Of a stretch of DNA of 64,000 nucleotides, positions 1-11,869 are shown piece by piece (the first letter of the stretch is position 1; each line of letters begins with the position of its first letter). The notes beneath the pieces are model-generated. The model searched no databases. It was not told where the DNA came from and saw only the letters and a list, made by a program, of their open reading frames with translations. The position numbers and the translations under genes were made by a program. The DNA is taken from assembly GCA_002633005.1 (NCBI GenBank), contig NMRA01000386.1, positions 262,032 to 326,031 of the forward strand, written 5' to 3'. The DNA is from Phoronis australis. Lineage: Eukaryota; Phoronida; Phoronidae.

Positions 1-892
1 TTAAACATCTAAGGTTTAATTTCATGTACACTCAATAAGATATTGGAGGTTGAATTTAAAAGGGTATTCTACCACTGAAGATTTTTTGACAAAGCAAAAG
101 ATACTGAGTATTATGAGAAATGCGTAAAGGTTATTTTGAAGGCGTTTGTTGTCACCCAATTTGGCTCTTTTCTAAAAGATATTTCGAACCATTTTAGGTG
201 ATTTCCATTAAACTGAAATAAAAACCAACAACTTCTCAGAATGTGTCTCAAACATATGGTGTTTATTTTTGAACTCACGTGCTAGTGTATTGTTTATAAA
301 GTCAGTTCAACATTTCGTTCCCACAACATGAAAGAAAATTACGCCCATCCCTAAACGATCACCCAAGGCATTGGCAAGAAAAAGGCGTCGTGTCAACAGT
401 TATAAAATTTTGACGGCATTGGATAACCCTTCTTAAGTGATCTGCTTCCTAAAAACTGCTAGTTATTTCTCAACCAGTTGTAGAAGTCCGTTATTTCGCG
501 ACGAGAGAAAAATGAGACCAGTTTTGTAACAGTTGTTCAGTTCATTTCACGGTGTTAAAGTTCCATGCAGCAAATAGAACGGTAATGTCCCACGGTTACA
601 TGTATAGAGGACCACACCCAAGCGAGAATTTAATTACCAGACAAACAATCCAAAACTGTGTGCCTGCTTCACCAGCGCGACTTGTTCCATACTCAGATGA
701 TAAGTGAGTTCTGGCTCTGAAAAGAACTTGCAGCTCGCTGCTTGTAGAGATCGTACGCGGGGAATAAAATGTCACGCCGTGACGAGTCTACTTGAAGAGC
801 CTGGTATCGACCAACTGGGAACTGGCACTTCTTTCAAAGAACTGAAATCTGCCTGTTTAACTAAGGAACAACTTGAAACCAATTCCATAATG
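1..892. other. No gene seen (left edge)
   Basis: AT-rich DNA with no exon that I can support on either strand. The small ORF starting at 704 runs into the inverted-repeat element at 898 and has no protein signature. Confidence 0.5.
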
Positions 893-1163
893 GTAAGCAT
901 GCGCGCACCCAGCCTAAAAATTGGGGCTCGAATTTTTGGGAATGTGGACCTTTTACCAAGATTTACGGAGTACGTTCACAGCTATGAATTCGTACATTCG
1001 GCGAATTTTGGTGGTTCCTGCCTTTTTAGAGGACTTATGTCTCGTTTTCTACTTTTCGGAGGTTTTTGTTTATCTGAGGCGGACCTTGTTGCCCACTTCG
1101 CCAAATGGGGGGAGGCTCATTCGAGCCCACCGACCCCCACCACCTGGGTGCGCGCATGGTAAG
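893..1163. mobile_element. MITE with 15-bp perfect TIRs
   Basis: A 261-bp element (898-1158) is bounded by perfect 15-bp inverted repeats, CATGCGCGCACCCAG at the left and its reverse complement at the right. Both sides are flanked by GTAAG (893-897 and 1159-1163), which looks like a 5-bp target-site duplication. It holds no transposase, so it is a non-autonomous DNA element. A truncated relative in opposite orientation lies at 58443-58667. The superfamily is not determined. Confidence 0.8.
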
Positions 1164-2250
1164 TAATCTACAGCAAAAGACAGTTTTTGTGATGGAAAAC
1201 AGTTTACGTCCACTTTAAGTCTTGAAAAGCATGTTACTTTTCGCGACTATTTCATCATTGGGTGTCTATATGGTAAATTACAACAGATTACGTGTGCATT
1301 GCAAGGAAAAAACAAAGAAAAGAAGCCAACACCCGGCTAAAAAAAGGAAAAGACCGCTCTTTAAGTATTGATTCCCTCACCCTACCCTCCCTTATCTGTG
1401 ATGCGCAAGTCGGAAGGCATAATGTTTCATTTTTCCACTTTTCAATGTGTTGGCGTGCTCATTCTTCATCTTCAACAACTATGTCCTAGTTACACCTGAA
1501 AAACTCGTTTGTAAGATATCAAATATCATGTTTGAGTCGTACACATACTTTACGGGTAGTCGCTCCAGGAGGAATAACCCTAATTTTAATTTAGGTCTAC
1601 TGGCGAATAAATATATTTACAACTGAAAAAAATCTCAGGCATCAAATATATATTGAGCCCGCACATACTTTAGGACCAACCGATGGTAGGGTCAATTGTA
1701 AGCTGTTTGCTCGCAGTTAAGCTGTCAATGCTGAATTCTTAACCGAAGAGCCTTGAGATTTTTAAAAAAAATCCCCACCCTTACTTGATCCTAAGTTTTT
1801 GACGAATGAGCAATGCTTACTTCCAAATCTATAACTTTAGGGCTAGCAAACTCCATTGAACACTGAAGCGTTTTCTTGCGTTGCGATAATTTCGATGTTC
1901 TTGTTAGTAACGGAAAAGAGCCCCGCCCCAGCAAGGAATAGCGTGACGTCGATTTTATGAGAATGAAGGGTCTAATTCGATTTTCGTTTTCATCCAGCTG
2001 CAGAGCGAAATGCAGCTTTACTTTAAGACTAAAGGCGGGTAACCGAAATATTTGTATCCAAGGTGCTTGTCATAGCAATTCACGAAAATACAGGACATCT
2101 CCGTCATAGCATTACGGACGGTCATATAGCTCAAACGATGACAAATCATCAGTATAGCAAACAAGGTCATACCTTACACTTTATCACATTTTTTTTAAGA
2201 ACCAATCTCACTAAAAACTAAAAGGATAAAAACAGTTGCATGTAAAACAT
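1164..2250. other. Intergenic, no gene seen
   Basis: No exon with splice sites and family similarity was recognised. It lies downstream of the probable PIGK polyadenylation signal. Confidence 0.4.
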
Positions 2251-2256
2251 TTTATT
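2251..2256 (-). terminator. PIGK: Candidate PIGK polyadenylation signal
   Basis: TTTATT on the plus strand reads AATAAA on the minus strand, downstream of the last recognised PIGK exon. The assignment is tentative because the terminal PIGK coding exon was not found. Confidence 0.3.
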
Positions 2257-3117
2257 ATCAACAGTCAGTCCAATACAAAATCATGTTGCACGTGGTGCCA
2301 CAGAATACACGCTACCTCGCATTGTCGCCTTCGGGACATGAGGAGGAAAGTGACAACTTATGCCCAAATATGGACATGTAATCTGAATAGAAGAATGGGA
2401 ATGTGACTGATGAGTTGTTGGGTTCAGAGTTCAGCCAGGTAGCGTGTATCTACTAATATAACTTAATAACAAAAGTGAACTTAACAACAGTTGTGCTAGT
2501 GTACATTAAACACCTTGCATAAGCGGATTTAGGGGTCACCTCGCAATACCCCTCTGGGCAAGACAAAGACTGTTGTCAACATGCCACTTTTAGGGGTGTT
2601 TTTTTTTCGCAAATTGTGGTTTCCCCTCACAACATCCTAAATCTGCCCGTGCTTTGCTTTCAACAATACGCACTAACAAATCGTACACAATTTATGAAAT
2701 TCATCCATAAGTTGACAAAACAACCCTTTTTAACAAAACCCTTCATTCTGAAGTACACTATATCTGAAATGTTCATTATTCTTTCCTATAGACAATTTAA
2801 CCCACAGCTGAAACAAAGAGTGCACTGGCCAACAACCCCCTCCCCTCATCTTGCACCTCATAGCTGTAATTTGAAACACCTGCTATGGCTTATTCCAACT
2901 TGATATTCATTGCCTGTAACACCACGTTCTGGAGTGAGTGGCCAACCTTGCAACAAGTTTCAAACGCAGTGTTTTTGCAAAAGCTGACAAATAAAAATCT
3001 GTTGCCTGAGCCAGGAGTGCGATCACTAACGCTAGCGCCACTAGTGTCAGGTAATAATGCTTCAGTTGAGGACATAATATGGCCCAGAACTGGAACCTGA
3101 TAGACCTTATTCACGCG

Positions 3118-3279
3118 GTCGCCATTTTAATAGTGAGCCTCTTTCTAGGTTTGAAAAACAATGCATTTGAGACATAAATATAAAGAGGGATGCGAAAAAA
3201 ATCAGGCTTTGCGTTGTGATTTAGCATAGAATGCATTGTTTTTAAAACCTAAAAAGAGGCTCACCTCTAAAATGGCGAC
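3118..3279. mobile_element. Hairpin MITE (foldback)
   Basis: The left arm starts GTCGCCATTTTA at 3118 and the right arm ends AAAATGGCGAC at 3279. The two arms are imperfect reverse complements over about 50 bases (shared GAGCCTCTTT, AGGTTT, AATGCATT blocks) around a short loop. The layout is that of a foldback non-autonomous DNA transposon. There is no ORF. Confidence 0.75.
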
Positions 3280-3528
3280 TGTCTGAATATGATGTATAGT
3301 TAACAAAACTTATAAGTAAAAGTTAATTTAATAATTAGTACACTTGAATGGTACAGCTGCTGCCGACCAGTAGTGCAAACAGGACAATAAACCTGCCTAA
3401 GTGTAGATAACAAACTATTAATGTAGACAACTTCCTGCTGCAACAGCAGTCTTACCTTGCTTAAGGTTAGAAATGACTTCTGGGTGTGAGAGTTTGTAAC
3501 TGTTTCACATTACTAAGCCTATCACCAC

Positions 3529-3566
3529 AGGGGTGGTGGTGGTGGTGGTGGTGGTAGAGGTGGGGG
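3529..3566 (+). repeat. (GGT)n microsatellite
   Basis: A run of ggt triplets followed by a G-rich tail, in non-coding sequence. Confidence 0.85.
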
Positions 3567-3969
3567 TTAGTTTTGGTTGCCAAGACAGTATGGTCCACAG
3601 GGGATTTCTAGATTTATTGCAACTCATTTCGATTCAAAGGAGAAGATAAACTTGCATTGGAAGTGCAAACATACTTCTGAAAAAGTTACGTTTTAACACC
3701 AGGACATGGTTTAGAGTGACTTTAAAACATTGAGCATTGCAGCAAAGTAATAAGCCTATGAAACATTGAAAAATATTAATGTTAGCAATTTCTGTCCCAA
3801 AGTAAAAAAAGTTTATCATATTTGCAAATGAAAACTGATGAGATCACATGCTTCACTTAAAATACATGGTTCTGAAACCTTATGTGAACTCGCCCAATTC
3901 ACAAAATACTAGCCGTCCAGGCCAAAGATGAAAACCCACCCTAAAAAGGTTGACCTGCTAGTGCTGGCC

Positions 3970-4100
3970 CTTAAAGCAACCCTCTGTAACTCAGGGAACT
4001 GGTCTTTTAAAAGATCTTAAAGCAACCCTATGTTACACAAGGAACTGGTCTTCATAAGATCTTAAAGCAGACTCCTGTTACACAGGAAACTGGTTTGCAT
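3970..4100. repeat. ~55-bp tandem repeat, about 2.5 copies
   Basis: Three partly diverged copies of a unit containing TTAAAGCA..CCCT, TGTTACAC and GGAACTGGTC follow each other. It lies on the 3' side of the PIGK gene. Confidence 0.7.
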
Positions 4101-4888
4101 ATGACAGTTTCGTCTTCGTAGTGGTTCCCTGAGATTTTTCGGCTGCACAGGAACGGTTGCTGAAAGATGACACAATGACACAGATATTAAGTGCATTTGA
4201 CAAGTTTTCTACAGCAGTGACCAGACATTTGAGAATGGGTGAAGATAATTTACTGCACTCTTCCTGGTTAACACTAACAAAATGCCCACTATGAATTTAC
4301 AAATTTTTCACTTTCAAACACCTGCATCTGGCTACAAGCCCATCCCCAATTTATACACTCTGAATTTTTAGTTCCTAAAAGGAACCCAAAAGTGAAAAAC
4401 AACATGCGACTGACATCAGACAAAATACTGTTTCTCCATCATGACGGCTAATTCTAACTATAATGACAGGATAATTCTAATGGCAGAATGGCTTTAATGG
4501 CCACCTTGCCAACTTTGCTTTCATTCTCAGTCACGAGGGAAGACTAATTTGTCGCAGATGAACTTGGCTTCCACCCAGCCGTCATGACAGGGAATTCTGG
4601 GTAATTTTGTCTGAATACTTTTTGTTTAATTACATTGGACTCCATGTTGACTATGTTATGCCACAGCTATGACTGTTGATATACATGCAACTACCTGAAA
4701 GCTCACCTGGAATCCATGAAAGTGACTTTTAAAAGACTCAAGACAGAAATTTGGTCTTGCAGTCCCACAGCAAAACACACCACAGTACAGCACAGCAAAG
4801 ATCAACACAGTACAAAATACCCTCCGACCTCAAATTTAGCAAGGTATTAAGCAAGTGACAGGCTCTCAAACTTTTCACACCACCTTAC

Positions 4889-5067
4889 CTGCAAACATCA
4901 CTTCCGCTGGCCACAAGAGGAGGCAATGACATCTTCTCCGACGTCACCTCAACATTTCGTACACTTCCGAAGAAATCAGTGACCAACACCTGATTCAAGT
5001 CTCGCCTGAAGAGGTCAGTGCGCGTTGCCACGGTTGATATGCACAAATGTTTAGGGCAGACTTTCAG
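4889..5067 (-). CDS. PIGK: PIGK exon: post-catalytic region
   Basis: A 179-nt exon with acceptor CTAG and donor GTAAGG. It encodes [19 protein letters not shown] and later [15 protein letters not shown], matching the CPKSLC and [12 protein letters not shown] region of human PIGK. It ends in phase 2, so at least one further exon with the C-terminal anchor should lie at lower coordinates. Confidence 0.93.
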
Positions 5068-8000
5068 CTAGAAAGAAACACTGAAAATTGTAACGTAAAA
5101 CAAACATGTTTCAGTACATACCACATTCTTCTCAGAAAGAAAAACAATAAGAGGCTTTCTGTTGCTCGTGACTCTACAATCTTAATAATTGTCACGTTTC
5201 CTTGTTTGAGCTGAAAAGCCAATCTTAACAACGCCATTGGAATGACAATCAACAGATGTCAAAGTGGTTAGCTTATTATGCAGTTATTTAGTTAAACTTT
5301 GAATGACATACTGAGACACAGTTCTCAGCATGGCATGACCAGATCACGAGTGTTTCATAGAATTCTGAATTTGCTAATAGCACTCGACTATGAAGATTTT
5401 TAGGAGACACTATAGGTCTGTGGTTAAAGCTCTGAAATCCCCTTGGAAGTCCCGTGTACCGTTCAAATCATGGCTCTACCAGGAAACTATCAAGTACTGC
5501 GCTAATGTGTTTCTCGCTCCTCAAAGCTGAATTCATAACAGTAGATGGACATTCGGACGTGAAAGAGAACAAGAATATTAACACAGATCTAGAGATTTCA
5601 GGGGTGGGCAAACAAAGTATACGAAGACTATTTCTTAGTATTTTTTAAATATTTTTGCACTAATTAAATTCCTCATCAATGGGAGACTGCACATTCTAAA
5701 AGTCCCCGATTAAGAAGTTTGGAATGATAAAATCAGGCCTTGGAATGACCAATAACAAAAAAAGAGTAAAATTTTCCAGGTGGTGTATCGTTCCACAAAT
5801 AAATAGGCATGAGTGATAGAAACATTTTTGTGTTGTAAAATTCAACTGAAATATATGGTTTTGCAAACTAATGATAAGGAAGAGACGACAAAAGAGGCAA
5901 CTGAAAATCAAATAAGAGAAAATCAAAACCAAAAAAGAGGAAATCCTCCTGCAAGAGGAAAATTTCAAGCCTTGATAATACAATAAAAACACTACCTACC
6001 AGTTCCACCCTCAGCACAGTACGATCACAGAAAAATGGATGTATGAACTCCCCTTCCTTTAATACTTGAATTATTAAAATCTTCAGACAGACACAGAATC
6101 AAAGACAAACAAGAATTTCATTGAAATATATTATAAGTGTCCCAGGGAAATAGCTACACTGTTTGTCAGCCCAGGATGTGCACAGGTAATACTGCATCAA
6201 GTTGTTACTCACAAAGCTTGCTAGTGTCTTTTTACTGCCAGGCGTGACCTTCTCTAGGTACTCCAGAGCATAGTATGTATACCTGTCGATGATGTACACA
6301 CCTATGGCGGGGTCCACGTGATGCTGAAATTATGAATCACTTAAATGTAGTCTTAAACGCAAGAACCACACCAAGGATAAAATTACCAACAGGACATACA
6401 TCAGAGTTTGCCGAAAACAAGNCCCAACTGAGTATACGCCCAAGAGGGATATTCAAGGATAGTGTTCCCAAAATACAATGTACACCCAAGGCACACATTT
6501 GTGGAAAAATAAGCATAGCTGGAGCCCAGGATTTCCCGTTTCACAGGAAATGGGCATCAAGTACTGATACACCAGGGCATATTTTCGACTGGCACTGGAT
6601 TTGGTTTTTGGCCCTAAACATGCCACATACCCGATGTAAGCCTCAGGCTGGTTTACAGAAAACTACGACACATTTTGTAAAGCAATTACGTCCCATGTTT
6701 GAGGTCAGAGGTCAGTTTTAAGAAGTTAACAGCTGATACTAGAACCAACCGAATCCGCAAAGCTACAGTGAGGTCAGAGGTCAGATTGAGAGAATAATCA
6801 GTGACACAATGGTGTAGGAATATGTAAAGCAAAAACAACTGAGTTAAAACACAACGACCAATTTTTACGAAATAATTTTTGATACATTCGAACAGCGTAC
6901 AAATTCTTTAAGTTGAGGTAACTTCAGTACGAACACGGAGCCAGTCCGTAAAATCGGAACTCACCGACAGGGAATCTTCTCCCACCCGACTACTAGCGAC
7001 ACCTATAATGTTTGGAGAGTACAGTGTGTTGATCATTGACTGGGCCTGGCATGTGTCTATGAGAAACATGATCTCGTGATATCTGAAGAAAGAAATTTAC
7101 ATTCAGTTAGTTGGCGTTGCAATGAGGTAAATCTTGGATGAATAAGTAAATAATTGTCTTTGAATAAGTTAACGTTACCTCTCTTGAAGACGTATTTTGC
7201 CAGTTTGACACATTTTACTAATTCTGAATGATATTTTGAATCTTTCAATAGATTTTCATTATAAATTTAATTAACAATTAACAGGAATGTGTATCACTGT
7301 GAGTAAGTCGAATAAGACAAACATTTTGTGTCTGAGTTACTGAATAACTGCTAGTTACTATCATTTCCTGTTTAATAATTCAAATCAAAGAAAAATTATG
7401 CAACAACAATGGAACAGAAAATCTCCATGCTTGTCGTCCTTGAGAACTCAAAAGCAAGGAAACACAGCTAAATCCGATCTGTTGATTTTTGATCACCGAA
7501 CCACACTTAAAGAACTTAATCTATTTTCATTACATGAGCGCTTCATTTTTATTATTTTCATTTTTGTAGAAGTCAATATTAAAAATAAAGTCAAACTGAC
7601 CAAAAGGCACCCAAAAAGGTAAATTTACCTTTAAACACGCCCAAACTTGGCAACAGTAGCTATACATCACATATTGACTTAGAGTGGAACACATCAACCC
7701 TTTTTAGCTTCAACTATGGAAAACTTGTGGAAAATGATATGTTTGGACATTCACCAGTACTAAACTAAATGACGTGGTATAATCAACTGTTTTGATCAAA
7801 TTGATGTCAAAATCTATAAGTATGAATATAAAATTCATCTCCATGAAATGACAAAGTTTTCTGCTTTTGGGTCAAAGACACAGACTTATAACATTAAATG
7901 GTGATATCAAGGATATCGCTTTGATACTGATATCAACACTGATATTAGTCACCTATTCTTCTGCCACATTTGCTCGAAAGCATCAGCCAGTTCAACGTTG

Positions 8001-11000
8001 GAGATTTCCTCTGCATCTTGAAACTTGAGGAAACCATCGCCACCGTGCCCTGGGAATAGAACGTTTTCTTTTAAATGTTTGAAACTTGCTTAACACCACG
8101 TTTATACATTATGTGGGACATAATCTGCAAGTCTGTACACTGTCAAATACCTACAAAAGTATAGAAATTAGCCCTGTAAAAGCATAATGTTAAACAAAAA
8201 GGTTGCAGCATTTCATTTTTAAAAGCATCAGCCAGTTCAACGTTGGAGATTTCCTCTGCATCCTGAAACTTGAGGAAACCATCGCCACCGTGCCCTGGGA
8301 ATAGAACGTTTTTTTTTAAATTTCGAAACTTGCTTAACATGGCAGTATACATTATGTTGGACATAATCTGCAAGTCTGTACACTTTGCCAAATACCTACA
8401 AAACTATAGAAATTAGCTCAGTCTGTAAAAGCATAACCTTAAACAAAAAGGTAGCAGCATTTCATTTTTACAAATTAAAGCATCAATCTGTCATTAATTA
8501 GGTCACGTGATCATGTGTTTTTGGTAAAGTTTAGCAATCACGGAAGGTGCATTCACAGCATGACCAAATGACATAAATACTCAAGATCGAATCTCAAAAT
8601 GCTTTCACGTTTTTCTAAAATATCGCATCATTCTCCATGAATGCAAGTTTTGAGTTTTTTGATACAAAACATAGAAGTCCCATTTTTGATAACCCCTCAA
8701 ACAAAAGTAAAGCATTTTAAAAACAGTTTCTAATTGTGTTTTCAAGAGAACAGTGCGTGACTATTGAAAGTTTCATTTTAAGTCTGGTCTGCACACCACC
8801 TATTGGCCACATCACATGACCTAATGAAAAGATTTCTGCCCCAAATCGGGACTCCAACCTAAGACCTGCTATCCGTGCAGAAGCTCAAGATTAAGATTTA
8901 AATGTATTTGCATTCTGAGATGCAGTGTTCTGATGTTAACCACTGTAAATTTTGGAATTTTTCTACACACTGTAAATGCAGACCAGGAGCTGCCAGACCA
9001 AAGTTTGTCTACCTATTGTTTAAGCACAGGTGCCACACTAACACAAAAGTTAATAGAACAAAGTAAAAATATAGATGTTTGAAACCAGAGGTCATCAGAC
9101 AAAAATGGAATTGCATTGCTGACACGAACAGTTCTGGTAAGAAACCAATAGACTGAAACAAAAAAGGAAAGGGAATACAATCTTCCTCATGACCCCATGG
9201 TTAGGATTATGTCAACAGCTGCTGTTTTATATTTACAAAGCTCTTTCTGATGTCCCAAGATTGCATTTTTTTCACCCGTGACCGAAAGAGCCACTTTGAG
9301 TAACGCCACCTCTGTCTGGATCCTGATGACATGCCTCACTCAGTAAACAAGTTGCAAAGTAATAGCCGAGGCAGACACCAGTGATACATACTAACTGCCA
9401 CCCCACTGAGGGATTGAGCTGTGCATCTCAAGTGCTGACGCCAGCCAAGGTTGATCCCACCCAGGATGAATGCGAAAAAGTTGTTTTACTCACCTAAGGA
9501 GGAAGCAGGGAACTATTTTTTCCTGTCCTGTGAGTACCTCAGACATTCAATTTGCGCCACCAACTTCAGATGTTGCTACCCAACATTTCCACAAATGGCC
9601 AAGCCATGACCTCTGTCTACCAATTCACCACTATACCCATAATGTACAAGATTATATTGCTTCCATCATCTGATAATAGTCATTTGGTTAAAAGCATACT
9701 GGGCGACGACCACGTAAATATTATATTATATTATTGTTATATAGACAGAGATTAGACTAATCTACTTTTACTGCTTTCTTCACTACTATACCTGTCATAT
9801 ACACCAGTATGTTGCTGCGGTCATCTGACAACAGACGTTTGGCTCTTGGTGTACTGGGCGGCAAACGACCTGTCAACACTCGGATGAAGTTTTCTACTGT
9901 CACCTGGAATGATTCATCAACCATATTGCACGGCGTACTTAAAAGTAAAACTCAATGAAATTGATTTTTTGCCATTTTCATGAAAGATTAGAGCACAGTT
10001 CTATCTAAATTGTACCGATCTAAGCAATCATAAGATATGACTGCAGAATGACTCTTTCGAAAGAAGTTTCCACAAATGAAGGGATAAAACAACTTTTGCC
10101 AAAGAAGCATTTTCAACAACTCCACAGATGCTCGTCAAAAGGTCAAGGTTTTACCTTCAATGGAGTTTTCAAGGCAGAGATCAAGGGCGTAATAAACAGA
10201 CTAATGACTTATGATGTGCAGTGAAAAGACTGATTACATTTTCCTACGTCAAAAAATGGGATCAATCTTGTGACCTTTGACCTACTACTGACCTCATAAC
10301 CCCTGTAGTCGACCTCCACATCGTCTCCATAAACATCAATGTGTTCATTAGCATTATTGAAAACTGTGGCTGTAAATATTAAAGGCAACATTAAGAAGTC
10401 TGACTTGCTCTGGACCATCATAAAGAGCGGAATTCTTTTCAAAAACTATAAAGTTTGTATGAGTAGATGTTATCTTGTTCTAAACAGAAAAATACGAGTG
10501 CCAGCTGTGGACTGTAGACTGCTACCACCTTTAGCTCAGGTAGGCTTTGCTGATTCTTCGATGAGGCATGGCACGCCAAAGCTCATCAGAAATATCAGTC
10601 ATTTGATAAACAGCTGACTGAGAAGAAGCGTATTGACAGCAGATTAATCGTGTGTAATCACAGTACGAAGCAGAGATTTCCAAAAGAGAATTTCAAGTGC
10701 ATTTTAGAATATATTTGAATACCATGATACCTTAAGTTTGTAAAAAAATTTAAACACCAATTGCATCTTAATGCAGCTGCTGCTTGAAGTCAAATGCCAA
10801 AGGTCGCACTTTCCATATAAGGGAAATGTGCTATGTCTATGTCTTGCCATACCAAATAAGGAGAGGTGCTTTGCCTTGTGGGAGAAAAACCGGCGAAGTG
10901 ATGAGCAGTTGACAGATCACTTTTTGAAATTCAAAACTAAAAGAAAAATACTGTGACATCAACAGAAGTTCAAAATTGTTACGGGCAAACTGTATTTCTG

Positions 11001-11869
11001 CAGAATATTTTGAATTCTGTTTCAGTGGCAGAGAACTGCTTTGAATAATGCAACTTAGGCTGTTTTTTATGTTTCAGGCTTCTTTAAGAGCCAAACAGGA
11101 AAAATTAGGATCGTTACAGTTCAGGGGCTACACATAATGCACGAGGCAGCCTTAAAAAACAATTTGCCGGTCATGTCTCACCTGGTCTAGGATTCCTGGG
11201 ATTGCATGCCATGTCATCAGCAACCATCAAAATGATCTGACTGAAATCAAAACAAAATTTAATGCACTTTGACAGATTCTGACGGGCAGGTTACAGACTT
11301 GATTCTTATCAGTGGCATAATATTTCTACACCCGTTTACTATCCCATAATTGACCCATTCATCACAGCTGGTGTAGCTCATGTCTGCATGACAAAGCGCA
11401 TTTGAAAGTTCGCCTGTATTCTTGAAAGAGACTGAGACTGTGAAATTACTCTCATGGAGTTATACTGAATGGCTAATAGGAGGGTGTACCGCAATGCTTC
11501 ACATGAAGACACTACACTACACTACACTACACTACACTACACTACACTACACTACACTACACTACACTACACTACACTACTCAGAAGAAGAAAAAGAAAA
11601 AGAAAGGAAAGAATTGCTGTAAGCTCAATTCAAATATTTAGACGTGCAATAGGCCACCTTTGTCACCTGCATACGTCTGGTGCACCACAAAAGGTACCAC
11701 AGGATGTGCACTATTTCATTCACCTGTCGGGTATGCCGAGCCTCTTAACACTCCTGTAGATGGAGAGAACGTTGGCCACATGACGGTAATTGAACCAGAA
11801 CCTGGACGTGTCTACTAGTACTGCCCAGTTGTTGGTGTGGCCGCGTGCAAAGTGTTCAGACACTTTCAC
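4889..11869 (-). CDS. PIGK: GPI-anchor transamidase catalytic subunit (PIGK/GPI8), partial gene model
   Basis: PIGK is the cysteine-protease-like subunit of the ER GPI transamidase. It cleaves the C-terminal signal of precursor proteins and transfers them to GPI. Eight minus-strand exons (11869-11724, 11240-11182, 10369-10293, 9903-9792, 8049-7953, 7082-6965, 6323-6213, 5067-4889) have canonical AG/GT borders and join in perfect phase. Together they encode residues matching roughly human 40-320. Landmarks are [47 protein letters not shown], the catalytic His in GHGGDGF, the catalytic Cys in IDTCQAQSM, and TDFFGSVR. Both catalytic residues are intact. The first exon (signal peptide) and the final exon (transmembrane anchor) were not found. 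It is divergent from the AK5-like gene, the same arrangement as in human 1p31. The region also holds a duplicated exon (8224-8294) and a pseudo-exon (about 9625-9715). Confidence 0.95.
6213..6323 (-). CDS. PIGK: PIGK exon: DPAIGV segment
   Basis: A 111-nt, 37-codon phase-0 exon. It encodes [20 protein letters not shown] and continues to LASF, matching human DPAIGVHLMDRYTFYVLEFL. The donor is GTGAGT. Confidence 0.95.
6965..7082 (-). CDS. PIGK: PIGK exon with catalytic cysteine
   Basis: A 118-nt exon encoding [16 protein letters not shown] and [20 protein letters not shown]. The Cys of DTCQA is the family's nucleophile. Donor GTGAGT, acceptor TTCAG. Confidence 0.96.
7953..8049 (-). CDS. PIGK: PIGK exon with catalytic histidine
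   Basis: A 97-nt exon encoding [20 protein letters not shown] and ending QMWQKN. The His of GHGG is the second catalytic residue. This copy has a proper donor (GTGACT) and joins the cysteine exon in phase, so it is the functional copy. A truncated duplicate lies upstream at 8224-8294. Confidence 0.95.
8224..8294 (-). pseudogene. Truncated duplicate of the PIGK catalytic-His exon
   Basis: This is nearly identical to the functional exon from its acceptor (CCCAG) through LADAF, including GHGGDGF. It then diverges before EQMWQKN, so the donor end is missing. The only coding difference noticed is silent (CAA to CAG). The flanking intron is duplicated too (about 7978-8220 against 8224-8465), so this is a tandem segmental duplication. 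Without a donor it should not be spliced productively. Confidence 0.9.
9625..9715 (-). pseudogene. Decayed copy of the neighbouring PIGK exon
   Basis: On the minus strand, blocks such as CGCCCAGTA, ATCAGATGA and GGAAGCAATAT followed by GGTATAG parallel the 3' half and donor of the real exon at 9792-9903. Substitutions and small gaps destroy the reading frame. It is the relic of an old tandem exon duplication. Confidence 0.65.
9792..9903 (-). CDS. PIGK: PIGK exon: [13 protein letters not shown] segment
   Basis: A 112-nt exon encoding [20 protein letters not shown] and [14 protein letters not shown], almost residue for residue the human VTVENFLRVLTGR to NILIYMT stretch. Acceptor TTCCAG, donor GTATAG. 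Confidence 0.95.
10293..10369 (-). CDS. PIGK: PIGK exon: [11 protein letters not shown] segment
   Basis: A 77-nt exon encoding [20 protein letters not shown] and YRGYE, matching human [15 protein letters not shown]. Acceptor TTTACAG, donor GTCAGT. Confidence 0.95.
11182..11240 (-). CDS. PIGK: PIGK exon: [14 protein letters not shown] segment
   Basis: A 59-nt exon encoding [19 protein letters not shown], matching human [19 protein letters not shown]. Acceptor TTTCAG, donor GTGAGA. Confidence 0.95.
11507..11580 (+). repeat. (ACTAC)n pentanucleotide microsatellite
   Basis: An uninterrupted run of about 14 ctaca units inside a PIGK intron. The ORF across it, rich in Thr, Leu, His and Tyr, is an artefact of the repeat. 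Confidence 0.95.
11724..11869 (-). CDS. PIGK: PIGK exon: first recognised exon
   Basis: A 146-nt exon encoding [20 protein letters not shown], then [20 protein letters not shown] and VKRLGIPDS. The human protein has Cys where this has Asp (VCTSRFW against VDTSRFW). It begins in phase 0, so a separate upstream exon must supply the signal peptide. I did not find that exon between 11870 and 14741. Confidence 0.95.

Noticed and set aside
704-1162. 152-codon plus-strand ORF
   Set aside because: Its second half is the 898-1158 MITE, and its product has no family features.
4095-4154. Possible terminal PIGK exon ending KLSYANQFPV and a stop
   Set aside because: It has an acceptor and resembles the YAEQLPV stretch of human PIGK, but it overlaps the 55-bp tandem repeat and would lack the membrane anchor. 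Probably coincidence; unresolved rather than disproved.
5405-5480. Possible tRNA-like SINE on the plus strand
   Set aside because: GTGGTTAAAGCTC and GTTCAAATC resemble A and B boxes, but both deviate too much to support a call.
5696-5992. Hydrophobic 98-codon minus-strand ORF
   Set aside because: Sits wholly inside a PIGK intron; hydrophobicity follows from AT-rich sequence.
11422-11759. Two overlapping ORFs rich in Thr, Leu, His and Tyr
   Set aside because: Direct translation of the ACTAC microsatellite in a PIGK intron.
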